DNA of 9,685 nucleotides from a bacterium (GTDB lineage Bacteria > UBA8248). The stretch spans positions 1 to 9,685 of the forward strand of contig JAQBZT010000089.1 in the NCBI GenBank assembly GCA_027622355.1, given 5' to 3'. Of this stretch, positions 1-6,319 are shown in pieces. The translations under genes were made by a program, and so were the position numbers. Position 1 is the first letter of the stretch, and each line of letters starts with the position of its first letter. Under the pieces are notes generated by a model. That model did not search any database. It was not told the origin of the DNA and worked only from the letters and a program-made list of their open reading frames with translations.

Positions 1-4
1 GTTG

Positions 5-988
5 CTACTTCTTTTTTCGCTTGGACTGGTAGATTCCCGCCCGCTTCATGATTCCCGCCACGATCCGGTTTTGACTGGCAAGGTAGATCTCGAACGCGGT
101 GTGGTCCATCGGGGCGACCGTGAAGCCACTTTTCTTTGCGAGTTTCGTGAAAGCGTCCGAGCGCGTCGCGCGCATCATGGCGTCGGCGATGATGGCCTTG
201 ACGAGCTGGGGGGTTCCCTTCGGGACGCTGAGGCCCCGGAAGAAATCGATCTCGGCGTTGAAGCCCAGCTCCTTTGCGGTGGGAACGTCCGGCACGACGA
301 AATTCCGCTCGGCGGCCGGAATCACCAGCAGGCGGATTTTCTTGGCCTTCGCCAGGCGGACGGCGCCCGTGAGCGGGGCCACCATGGCGTGGGCCTCGCC
401 GCTCAGGACGGAAGAATTGCGCCGCTTGATGCCGACCGGAAGATGAATCACCTTGCAGCCCGCGGCGGTCATGAGGGCGGCAGCGCCGAGATGGGTGCTG
501 CTGCCCGTTCCGGCGTTGGCGATTTTGTAGGTGTTCGGATTTTTCCGGCAGTCGGCGACGAACTCCTTGAAGGTGCTCCATTTGGCGTCGCCCCGGACGG
601 CGAAGGGGAGGGGCTGCGTCTCGACGCGGCCGACGTGGTCCAGCGCCTTGTAGCTGAAGGGAACGTTCCCGATGTTGGTCGAAGTCAAAATCGAGGTTGA
701 ATTCCAGGCGATGGTGTAGCCGTCGGGCTTCGCGTTTTTCACATAGGTGTAGGTGACGGCGCCGCCCGCCCCCGGCTTGTTGATCGGCACGACCGGAACG
801 CCGAGCACCTCGGACATGCCCTTGGCGAGCAGTCTTCCCTCGATGTCGGCGCCGCCCCCTGCGCCGAAGGGGATGATGAACTGAATCGGTTTTTCGGGGT
901 ACGCCGCGAAGGCCGATCCCGAAAGTGCGGCGGCTGCCAATAGGCCAGCAAACAACAGGCTGAACTTGCGAATCACTTTTCTTCTCAT
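5..988 (-). CDS. TctC/Bug-family periplasmic tricarboxylate-type solute-binding protein
   Basis: Predicted 327-aa periplasmic binding protein of the Bug/TctC family, the substrate-capturing component of tripartite tricarboxylate transporters; family ligands are usually small carboxylates. A Sec signal peptide is clear: basic MRRKVIRKF, a hydrophobic stretch to about residue 23, and likely cleavage after SAFA (residue 28). The mature protein opens with YPEKPIQFIIPFGAGGGAD (30-48), the typical first ligand loop, followed by NKPGAGG (70-76), KPDGYT (87-92), AGTGSSTHLG (149-158) and DVPTAKELG (224-232). The start at 988 was chosen over an upstream in-frame ATG (1285) because the signal peptide begins here and AGGGAGAG lies just upstream. 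It is the last visible gene of a minus-strand operon with the DUF336 and GntR genes. Oddity: the usual PYxGxxPA segment is replaced by PVGIKRRNSS (174-183). No membrane partners (TctA/TctB) are visible; they may lie beyond the left edge. The family is certain, the ligand is unknown. Confidence 0.93.
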   Translation of the reverse strand: MRRKVIRKFSLLFAGLLAAAALSGSAFAAYPEKPIQFIIPFGAGGGADIEGRLLAKGMSEVLGVPVVPINKPGAGGAVTYTYVKNAKPDGYTIAWNSTSILTSTNIGNVPFSYKALDHVGRVETQPLPFAVRGDAKWSTFKEFVADCRKNPNTYKIANAGTGSSTHLGAAALMTAAGCKVIHLPVGIKRRNSSVLSGEAHAMVAPLTGAVRLAKAKKIRLLVIPAAERNFVVPDVPTAKELGFNAEIDFFRGLSVPKGTPQLVKAIIADAMMRATRSDAFTKLAKKSGFTVAPMDHTAFEIYLASQNRIVAGIMKRAGIYQSKRKKK

Positions 989-1029
989 CGCGCTCTCTCC
1001 CTGTGAGATGGAAATTTCAAGAGGTTGTT

Positions 1030-1479
1030 CTATTTGTCGATCTCGAACCCGGCGCCGACCGCTTCCAGCGCGGCCCGGGCGATGTCCTCGTCTTGTTTCC
1101 AGTCCCCGCCGCTGACGCCGATTCCACCCAGGCATTCGTTCTCGAAAATGATGGGGAAGCCGCCCTCCATCGCGGTCCATCTCTCGGGCCCCGCGGCGAG
1201 GGCCAGCCCGAGCGCATGGAGGGTGTCGAGCGATTGCGCCTGGGCGCCCTGGGTGGTGGTGGGGCGCTTGTTCGAGGCCGCGCACACCGCCTTGGTGGTC
1301 GAGGAGTGAATCGTGTGAAAACGCCCGCCGTCCATGCGCTCGAGGCGCAACAGGTGTCCTCCCGCGTCCACAATCGCCACGGTGACGGCGATGCCGAAGT
1401 CCTCCGCCTTTCGGATGGCCGCCTCCATCATCGTTCGGGCTCCCCGGGAGGTCAGGCGCTTGGTGTCGGCAAACGGCAT
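1030..1479 (-). CDS. GlcG/HbpS-family (DUF336) protein
   Basis: A 149-aa protein covering one whole DUF336 domain. Family hallmarks are present: VAIVDAGGHLLRLERMDGG (34-52), a TTKAVCAA helix near 60-67, GGFPIIFE (106-113) and the C-terminal GGIGVSGG...QDEDIARAA (117-137). The family includes GlcG, encoded with glycolate oxidase, and HbpS, a haem-binding redox-sensing protein of Streptomyces; most members have no known reaction. There is no signal peptide, so it is probably cytosolic. The start is supported by AAGGAG about 7 nt upstream. It sits 22 bp after the GntR gene and 41 bp before the Bug-family binding protein, so all three are probably co-transcribed. This context suggests a role in handling the carboxylate whose uptake or use the regulator controls; that is inference. 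Haem binding cannot be judged from the sequence. Confidence 0.88.
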   Translation of the reverse strand: MPFADTKRLTSRGARTMMEAAIRKAEDFGIAVTVAIVDAGGHLLRLERMDGGRFHTIHSSTTKAVCAASNKRPTTTQGAQAQSLDTLHALGLALAAGPERWTAMEGGFPIIFENECLGGIGVSGGDWKQDEDIARAALEAVGAGFEIDK

Positions 1480-1501
1480 TCGTTTCTCCTTCGGATAAAA
1501 A

Positions 1502-2263
1502 CTAAACGGCTTTTGAAGATGGGGGCCTTCCGGCTCGGGAGATGCTCTTTCCGTTTTTGCGGGCCAGCCGGCCTTCCGCCCGGAAAGCCCGCTGCAACTT
1601 TTTGAAATTGGCGCGAAGCACCTGATAGGAGAGCTGGCCGTGGTTGATTAACTCTTTCTCGGCGGCCTCCGGGTCGTGTTGCGCGAGCGCCCCGAAAATT
1701 CTTTTGTGGCTCTCAAAAGAATCGAGCATCCCCTCCGGGAACGACATGGCCAGGAGGTTGTATCTCCTGATCTGGCGGTATATCTGGGCAAGATGTTGAC
1801 AGAGCTTCGTGTTTCCCGTGGCCTCGTTCAGCAGATCGTGGAACTGGATGTTGAGGGCGGAATAGGTGGAGAAATCCTCCGCTTCGACGGCCGGGGACAT
1901 TTTCACGATGATTTTTTTCATCTTGTCCAGGTGTCCGGAGGTGGCGTTCTCGGCCGCAAGGCGGCCGGCCAGCGCCAGAAGGTGGTTGCGGAGCGTGTCC
2001 AGCTCCTCCAGCTCTTTTTCCTCGAAATTCGCGACGCGGACGCCGCGGTTGGCTACGCGGTGGACGATTCCGATGGATTCGAGCTGGCGGAGCGCCTCGC
2101 GCACCGGGCCGCGGCTTATCTGAAGCTGCCGCGCGGTTTCGGCCTCGCTGATGCGCTCACCGGGCCCGGCGCGCATCTCGACAATCTGCTCCTCGAGGAA
2201 GCGGTAGGCTTTCTCCGTCAGGCTGTTTTTGCGTGTTCGGAGCGGTTGAATTTCCGCGGTCAT
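1502..2263 (-). CDS. GntR-family transcriptional regulator, FCD subfamily
   Basis: A 253-aa DNA-binding regulator of the FadR/FCD branch of GntR. Residues 13-80 form the winged helix-turn-helix, with the characteristic ISRGPVREALRQLESIGIV (49-67) recognition region and the VANRGVRVA wing. Residues 85-225 form an all-helical FCD effector domain. FCD proteins often bind a metal with one Asp and three His; here H142, H186 and H208 sit at the expected places, but the Asp position is N138 (NIQFH). The last 30 or so residues are a basic extension (RKNGKSISRAGRPPSS) beyond the normal domain end. The gene heads the operon with the DUF336 and Bug-type binding-protein genes. Such regulators usually repress their own operon and are released by a small organic acid. 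The ribosome-binding site is weak (GAGG about 12 nt upstream). Family assignment is firm; the effector is unknown. Confidence 0.93.
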   Translation of the reverse strand: MTAEIQPLRTRKNSLTEKAYRFLEEQIVEMRAGPGERISEAETARQLQISRGPVREALRQLESIGIVHRVANRGVRVANFEEKELEELDTLRNHLLALAGRLAAENATSGHLDKMKKIIVKMSPAVEAEDFSTYSALNIQFHDLLNEATGNTKLCQHLAQIYRQIRRYNLLAMSFPEGMLDSFESHKRIFGALAQHDPEAAEKELINHGQLSYQVLRANFKKLQRAFRAEGRLARKNGKSISRAGRPPSSKAV

Positions 2264-2317
2264 GTCGGCCTGGCCTCGGCGCTGTTATTGGATGAAGTTG
2301 TTTTCAGGGTCGAGGGA

Positions 2318-2346
2318 AGATTAGGCGGGGGGATATTTTTTGTCAA
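2318..2346 (-). promoter_or_regulatory. Candidate sigma-70 promoter of the gntR operon
   Basis: On the minus strand a perfect -35 TTGACA (2346-2341) is followed after 17 bp by TAATCT (2323-2318), a poor -10 with 3 of 6 consensus bases. Transcription would begin near 2311, giving a leader of about 48 nt before the regulator ATG at 2263. The exact -35 and ideal spacing support it; the -10 is the weak point, as is common in regulated promoters. The -35 lies inside one copy of the TGTCAACA repeat, so a repressor bound there would block polymerase. Confidence 0.55.
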
Positions 2347-2370
2347 CACTTGAACATTTATCTGTCAACA
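2341..2370. repeat. Direct pair of TGTCAACA boxes, candidate GntR operator
   Basis: TGTCAACA occurs at 2341-2348 and again at 2363-2370, 22 bp apart start to start, or about two helical turns, so both face the same side of the helix. Each box is itself a TGT-NN-ACA near-palindrome, which resembles the short inverted TGT/ACA half-sites bound by FCD-type GntR proteins. The pair lies in the intergenic region directly upstream of the GntR gene and between two divergent candidate promoters. Autoregulation, and perhaps control of the divergent phosphatase gene, is the natural reading. This is inference from position and sequence only. Confidence 0.5.
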
Positions 2371-2377
2371 GTATTCT
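2350..2377 (+). promoter_or_regulatory. Candidate promoter for the IMPase-family gene
   Basis: On the plus strand TTGAAC (2350-2355, 4 of 6 consensus) is followed after 16 bp by TATTCT (2372-2377, 4 of 6). A start near 2384 would give a leader of about 100 nt to the phosphatase ATG at 2482. Its spacer contains the second TGTCAACA box, so it would share control with the divergent gntR promoter. Both hexamers are imperfect and no other evidence supports the site. Confidence 0.35.
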
Positions 2378-2481
2378 GTCCCGCCACGCGGCCGCGGCTT
2401 TTTTCTGAGGCGGGGCCGTGATAGGAACGGTTTCGCACGCACAGTTTTCCGGCGATGCCATCACCGTGAAAGAGCCAGGCC

Positions 2482-3273
2482 ATGCGCACGAAAGAAAAGT
2501 CGCTCCGCCTTTTTCTCGAGGAAATTGCCCGCGAGGCCGGCGCCCTTGCGCTCTCTCATTTCGGGAAGGCGAAGGTTGAGAAAAAAGGAGACAGCATCGT
2601 TTCCGAGGCGGATCGGGCCGTCGAGCGTTTGCTGATCGGCCGGATTCGTGCGCATTACCCAGGCGATTACATTCTCGCGGAAGAGAGCGGAGCGATCGGG
2701 GAAGCGCGCCCCGGGCCGGGTACCCGCTGGTGGGCCATTGACCCCATCGACGGGACAGGGCCTTTTTTGAGCGCGCTGCCCTTCTGGTCGGTGTCGGTGG
2801 CCTGTCTGCGGGGCGCTGCGGTGGAAGCGGCGGCGGTCTTTCTGCCCGTGGGCGATGAGATGTACTCCGCCGAGGCGGGCGGGCAAGCCTTCAAGGACGG
2901 CGCCCCCCTCCCCCCGCTCTCGAAGGATGCCGCCCACGATCACAGCTTCCTCTTTGTTCCGGGCCGCCCGGTTTCCGGGCTCCACATCGATTTTCCGGGG
3001 CCGTGTCTTTCTCTCTCGGCGGCTTCGGTGCATCTGACCTATACCGCATCGGGGGCCGCGTTCGGCACCGTGGTGGAGCCGACGCACGCCTACGACATCG
3101 CGGCGGCGGCGCTCGTTCTGGAGTGTGTGGGAGGCCGGGTGATCTCGGCGGACGGCGCGCCGCTCAACTACGCCCGGCTGGCCGACGGCAGACGGAGCGA
3201 GGGCCCGGTGGTCGCCGCCGCCGCGGGCCGGATCGATGAACTTCTGAAGAAGGTCTCTTGGAAGGAAGCGTAG
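2482..3273 (+). CDS. Inositol monophosphatase-family phosphatase
   Basis: A 263-aa member of the Mg2+-dependent inositol monophosphatase superfamily (IMPase, CysQ, histidinol-phosphatase and FBPase-like enzymes), which removes phosphate from sugar, inositol or nucleotide phosphates. Visible motifs in order: KKGDSIVSEADRAVE (34-48), the metal-binding pair EE (67-68), WAIDPIDGT (84-92) with D87 and D90, and the C-terminal YDIAAAALVLECVGG (204-218) with D205. Length is normal. Two positions differ from the usual pattern: the Asn of DGTxNF is Pro (DGTGPF), and the Trp of WDxAA is Tyr. All expected metal ligands are kept, so it is probably active, but the substrate cannot be told. The ribosome-binding site is poor; the start is chosen because the family's N-terminal helix begins there. 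It stands alone on the plus strand, divergent from gntR and tail-to-tail with the hydrolase gene, only 10 bp away. Confidence 0.9.
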   Translation: MRTKEKSLRLFLEEIAREAGALALSHFGKAKVEKKGDSIVSEADRAVERLLIGRIRAHYPGDYILAEESGAIGEARPGPGTRWWAIDPIDGTGPFLSALPFWSVSVACLRGAAVEAAAVFLPVGDEMYSAEAGGQAFKDGAPLPPLSKDAAHDHSFLFVPGRPVSGLHIDFPGPCLSLSAASVHLTYTASGAAFGTVVEPTHAYDIAAAALVLECVGGRVISADGAPLNYARLADGRRSEGPVVAAAAGRIDELLKKVSWKEA

Positions 3274-3283
3274 CCCCGGAAAC

Positions 3284-4090
3284 CTACATCCACATTCCGG
3301 CGCGCTGCATGAGCTGATCGAGCGCGAACGAAACCCGATCGGCTGCTTCGATCGGTGTCATGTGGCCCGCCCCCTCGATGATGTCGAGTGTCGAGTCGGG
3401 CAATCCATCGTGGATCTCCTGAAATCTGGCAGAAGGGATGAGCGCGTCCTCCGTCCCGCCGATCACCGCGCAGGGGCAGGTGATCTCGTGTAGACGCGCA
3501 CACACGTCGTCGCGGCGCCGTATCGTGTCCTGGAGCATAACGAGGCGCACCGGATCCTGCGAGGCGATGACCCGCCGCGTGTGTTCCACCTCATCGGAAA
3601 ACGCGGTGAGGGAGGCCGGCGCGAAAAGCTGGGGGATAAAAGCGGTCGCGAACGCATCGGACCCTTCATCCGAGATGAACCGCATGACGCTGAGGCGCGC
3701 GGCGGTCCGGTCGGGGCTGTCGCCCGCGCTCGTGTTTACAAAGGCGGCGGCGCGCACTTTCAGCGGATGGCGGATCGCCATCTGGAACAGAGTGAAGCCG
3801 CCCATCGAAAACCCGGCCACGGCCGCCGCGGAAACATCCAGCGCCTCGAGAAAGGCCGCGGCATCGTCGGCGAGCTGCTCGATGGAGATGGGCGCGCCGG
3901 CGTCCAGGTGCTTCGTCTCGCCCAGCCCGCGGAGGTCGGGAACGAACAGCCGGTATTTGTTTTTCAGGGCCCCCACCTGGGCGTCCCAGAGGGAGTGGTC
4001 GAGCGAATAGCCGTGAAGGAGCAGAAGCGGCGGGCCGCTTCCGTGTTCTTCGAAGGCGATGTCGATTCCACCGGCGCGGACGGTTCTCAT
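3284..4090 (-). CDS. Alpha/beta-fold hydrolase
   Basis: A 268-aa single-domain alpha/beta hydrolase with a complete catalytic apparatus: oxyanion-hole HG (26-27) in LLLLHGYSLDHSLWD, nucleophile elbow GFSMGG with Ser95, acid Asp215 in GGTEDALIP, and His243 in GAGHMTPIE. The overall pattern resembles 3-oxoadipate enol-lactonase and related esterases or C-C hydrolases, but these motifs do not fix a substrate. There is no signal peptide, so it is probably cytosolic. Its ATG overlaps the queG stop codon by ATGA, and AAGGGA lies about 9 nt upstream inside queG, indicating translational coupling as the third gene of the methyltransferase-queG-hydrolase operon. The link with queuosine synthesis may be only operon convenience, since no known step of that pathway needs this enzyme. 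The family is certain, the function unknown. Confidence 0.92.
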   Translation of the reverse strand: MRTVRAGGIDIAFEEHGSGPPLLLLHGYSLDHSLWDAQVGALKNKYRLFVPDLRGLGETKHLDAGAPISIEQLADDAAAFLEALDVSAAAVAGFSMGGFTLFQMAIRHPLKVRAAAFVNTSAGDSPDRTAARLSVMRFISDEGSDAFATAFIPQLFAPASLTAFSDEVEHTRRVIASQDPVRLVMLQDTIRRRDDVCARLHEITCPCAVIGGTEDALIPSARFQEIHDGLPDSTLDIIEGAGHMTPIEAADRVSFALDQLMQRAGMWM

Positions 4091-5328
4091 CGTTCGTTCC
4101 CTTTCTGGTTGTGGGCCATCAAAGGCTGCGAGGCGGTTGCGATTTCACCCAGCGCCAATTCGATTTCCTCCAGTACCCATTCGTCGGTTTCAACCTGAAG
4201 CTGGGCTTCGAGCAGCTCCCGGCATTTGTTCAGGTTTTCGCGCCCCCCGATCCGGCCCAGCGCCCATGCGGCATGGCCGCGGACGAGGGCGATCCGGTGG
4301 CGCAGGGCGCGCGCGAGCGCGGGCAGGGCATCGCGGCCCCCGGTGTTGCCGATGGCGACCGCCACGTTCCGGAGAAATCCGTCGTGGCGGGCCCGCATGA
4401 CGGGAGTTCCCTGGAATCTTTTCTGGAATTCGGTCTCATCCATTCCGAGCATCTCGATAAGGTTCGGAGCCAGCGCGCCCGGGCGCGGAGAGAAGCGCGC
4501 CTCCACGGCGGCCGGCGCCCCATCGTTCCAGGGGCAGACCTCCTGGCAGATGTCGCAGCCGAAGAAATGGTTTCCGACGAGGGGGCGGAGGCTCCGGTCC
4601 ATGGGGCCGCGCAGCTCGATGGTGAGGTAGGAGATGCATCTTCGTGCGTCAATGACGCCCGGCGCGACGATGGCGCCCGTAGGGCAGTCCGTGATGCACC
4701 GCTCGCACGTGCCGCAATGCTCGCTCACGGGCGAATCCGGCGGTATCTCGCGGTTCAGGAGCAGAACGCCGAGGAAGAAATAGCTGCCCAGTTCGCGGCT
4801 CAGGAGAAGGGAGTTCTTCCCCTTCCATCCGAGGCCGGCGCGGGCGGCCAGATCGCGCTCGAGAATCGGTCCGGTGTCAACATAGCTTCTTCCGTCGATG
4901 CCGGGGTCGAATTCCTGCAGGTCCTTGAGGATGCGCAGGAGCCTTTTTTTGAGAAATTTGTGGTAATCGCCCCCGTGCGCATAAAGCGCGAGTTTTCCGG
5001 GGAGCGCGCCCGGGGGAGAGGAGCTCTTTTGAGGGGTATCGAGAGGGCGGTAGCGGACGGCGACCACCAGGGCGGATCGCGTGTCCGGCCAGAGGTTGCG
5101 AAGGTCTTTTCGAATTTCGGGATCGCGCGTCAGGTATGTCATCTCGCCGGCGTAGCCCTTCCCGATCCACTGAAGGTATTGCCGGTGCGGCGCATCCAGG
5201 GCGGGGGGCGCGATGCCGGAAAGGTCGAAGCCGTGGCGCCGGGAGAGTTCCAGGACCAGCGAACGCAAGCCGGCGGCATCGGGAGCGGCGAGGCCCGCTT
5301 CGGCCGGGGCGGGGAAGGGGCCGCTCAT
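4087..5328 (-). CDS. queG: Epoxyqueuosine reductase QueG
   Basis: Cobalamin- and iron-sulfur-dependent enzyme that reduces epoxyqueuosine to queuosine at the wobble base of GUN-anticodon tRNAs, the last step of bacterial Q synthesis. The protein is 413 aa. Residues 20-200 are the cobalamin-binding reductase part, including DTGPILERDLA (151-161), which carries the conserved acidic residue thought to act as proton donor. A ferredoxin-like module follows: C205, C208, C211, C215 (CGTCERCITDCP), C231 (CISYLTIE), then C258, C261, C265 (CDICQEVCPWN), the eight cysteines for two 4Fe-4S clusters. The tail (about 318-400) has HEAT-like helices (ALPALARALRHRIALVRGHAAWALGRIGG), as in known QueG. The start at 5328 is preferred over an ATG at 5350-5352: it overlaps the methyltransferase stop by ATGA and has GGAAGG 7 nt upstream. 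No other queuosine genes are visible. Confidence 0.96.
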   Translation of the reverse strand: MSGPFPAPAEAGLAAPDAAGLRSLVLELSRRHGFDLSGIAPPALDAPHRQYLQWIGKGYAGEMTYLTRDPEIRKDLRNLWPDTRSALVVAVRYRPLDTPQKSSSPPGALPGKLALYAHGGDYHKFLKKRLLRILKDLQEFDPGIDGRSYVDTGPILERDLAARAGLGWKGKNSLLLSRELGSYFFLGVLLLNREIPPDSPVSEHCGTCERCITDCPTGAIVAPGVIDARRCISYLTIELRGPMDRSLRPLVGNHFFGCDICQEVCPWNDGAPAAVEARFSPRPGALAPNLIEMLGMDETEFQKRFQGTPVMRARHDGFLRNVAVAIGNTGGRDALPALARALRHRIALVRGHAAWALGRIGGRENLNKCRELLEAQLQVETDEWVLEEIELALGEIATASQPLMAHNQKGNER

Positions 5329-6059
5329 GGCGCCGCCTTCCGGGCGACACATTGCGCCTGGGCGCGGACGGTCAGGTTTTTGCCGCCGCCCAGAAAATAT
5401 TTTCGGATGGCTTCCCGGCGGCCGGTTTCCTTCCCGGCGGGGGTTCGGGTGTCTTCCCGGAAATAAGTGGAAAGCGCGGCTTCCCCCGAAGAGAATTCGA
5501 GGGTGTCCTTCTCGAGCCGGAGAAAGAGGGGCGCGAGATGAAACTTCGCCAGAAGGGCGTCAACCTGATCCTGATCGAGCGAAAATCGGCTGGTTGCGCC
5601 TGCCTCGCTCCAGAGGCTCGGGTGAAGAGCGACGAAGGCGAAGATTCCGCCCGGAGGGAGCGCCCTTGCGGCGCGCTCCACAATCTCGGGGCCCATGCAA
5701 AGGTGTGCGGTGATGAGATCGGGGATTCTGCCCTGCAGGAGGGGGCCGTAATCTTCTTTTTCCACATCGCAAAGAAGAAACTGTGCGCCCGGCAGGTTCT
5801 CCGCCCGGGCCCGCGCGGCGTGAAGGGCCGCCTCGTCCCGGTCAAGCCCGATCGACCAGCCGCCCTGCGCCCAGCGCTCCGCCAGGGCGAAGGTCATCCG
5901 GCCTTCACCGCACCCCAGGTCGAGATGTCCGCCCCCGGGGGAGAAGTGGCGCTTGACCGCATCAAGCCATTTTTCTCCCATTTCGCCGTGGGCGGCATCG
6001 CCCGGGCGTATGGTCCGCGCGCCGCTCTGCCATTTCGCTCGGGCGGATGTCGAAAGCAT
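5325..6059 (-). CDS. Class I SAM-dependent methyltransferase
   Basis: A 244-aa protein with a Rossmann-fold methyltransferase core: motif I HLDLGCGEG (45-53) for S-adenosylmethionine, the acidic strand-2 end GLDRDEAAL (71-79), FLLCDVEKEDYG (94-105), and the post-motif LPPGGIFAFVALHP (124-137). The substrate is not evident; the C-terminal half (KDTLEFSSGEAALSTYFRED and onward) matches no family I can name. The frame is open back to 6176, but the ATG at 6057-6059 is chosen because GGGAGA sits 8 nt upstream and because an intrinsic-terminator-like hairpin would otherwise lie inside the coding region. An ATG at 6114-6116 is a possible alternative. It is the first gene of an operon with queG and an alpha/beta hydrolase, coupled to queG by an ATGA overlap. 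That makes a role near tRNA modification possible but unproved. Confidence 0.87.
   Translation of the reverse strand: MLSTSARAKWQSGARTIRPGDAAHGEMGEKWLDAVKRHFSPGGGHLDLGCGEGRMTFALAERWAQGGWSIGLDRDEAALHAARARAENLPGAQFLLCDVEKEDYGPLLQGRIPDLITAHLCMGPEIVERAARALPPGGIFAFVALHPSLWSEAGATSRFSLDQDQVDALLAKFHLAPLFLRLEKDTLEFSSGEAALSTYFREDTRTPAGKETGRREAIRKYFLGGGKNLTVRAQAQCVARKAAP
5336..5341 (-). promoter_or_regulatory. Ribosome-binding site deciding the queG start
   Basis: GGAAGG on the minus strand lies 7 nt ahead of the ATG at 5328, inside the methyltransferase gene. It supports this start over the ATG 24 nt further upstream, which has only a weak AGG-containing sequence before it. Confidence 0.6.
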
Positions 6060-6067
6060 ATGTGGAT

Positions 6068-6073
6068 TCTCCC
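6068..6073 (-). promoter_or_regulatory. Ribosome-binding site deciding the methyltransferase start
   Basis: GGGAGA on the minus strand lies 8 nt before the ATG at 6059. It directly follows a CCGCC stretch (6078-6074) that can pair with the GGCGG of the upstream hairpin, so its accessibility could depend on leader folding. Confidence 0.6.
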
Positions 6074-6084
6074 GGCGGATAACG

Positions 6085-6109
6085 AAAAAAGCCGCCAAGC
6101 CTTGGCGGC
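6085..6109 (-). terminator. Intrinsic-terminator-like hairpin in the methyltransferase-queG leader
   Basis: On the minus strand a perfect inverted repeat (6109-6091, arms GCCGCCAA and TTGGCGGC with a 3-nt loop) is followed at once by six T residues (6090-6085), the standard form of a Rho-independent terminator. It sits only 25 nt before the methyltransferase ATG, and no minus-strand gene ends upstream of it, since the neighbouring gene is divergent. It therefore probably acts on transcripts starting in the leader, either as an attenuator or as the end of a short RNA of about 54 nt. GGCGG at 6135-6131 and CCGCC at 6078-6074 could each pair with one arm and so break the hairpin. Confidence 0.7.
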
Positions 6110-6144
6110 GTTCCATTTTCCCGCTTTTCTCCGCCTTTGATCTC

Positions 6145-6176
6145 ATTATCTTGGCGAGCGGGAATAGGGCTGTCAA
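6145..6176 (-). promoter_or_regulatory. Candidate promoter of the methyltransferase-queG-hydrolase operon
   Basis: On the minus strand a perfect TTGACA (6176-6171) precedes GATAAT (6150-6145, 5 of 6 consensus). The spacer is 20 bp, longer than the optimal 17, so the pair may be weak or need an activator, or the two hexamers may not belong together. Transcription would begin near 6138, placing the hairpin at 6109-6091 inside the leader. Confidence 0.45.
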
Positions 6177-6319
6177 GGCGGGATTTGCGCCGGAAGCCGC
6201 ATCGTTCCAAGGGGGTGGGGCGGCGTTGGATTCTATTTTTCGGAAAGGAATGGTATCTACGATGCGGTGGCGATTTACCGATGGGTGGGCGGGCGCTGTT
6301 TGCTGGAGCGGGAGAAGGA

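Noticed and set aside
989..1285. In-frame N-terminal extension of the Bug protein back to an ATG at 1285
   Set aside because: It is antisense-frame sequence over the DUF336 gene, rich in Arg and Gly with no family similarity, and would hide the clear signal peptide that starts at 988.
2387..2404. Palindrome CGCGGCCGCG followed shortly by six T, as a terminator
   Set aside because: The palindrome leaves only a 3-bp stem once a loop is allowed, and it would sit in the phosphatase leader with no gene ending upstream.
4111..5466. Long open frame (451 aa) on the plus strand opposite queG
   Set aside because: Shadow of the GC-rich queG and methyltransferase genes; the translation has low-complexity Arg/Gly/Ala composition and no recognisable domain, while the minus strand encodes textbook QueG.
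6226..6259. Possible promoter for the TVP38-like gene around TATCTA (6254-6259)
   Set aside because: Only 3 of 6 consensus bases at -10 and no acceptable -35 at the right distance.
6137..6319. N-terminal extension of the TVP38-like protein
   Set aside because: There is no ribosome-binding site at 6137, the extension lacks family features and overlaps the divergent leader; the ATG at 6320 has a good GGAG.
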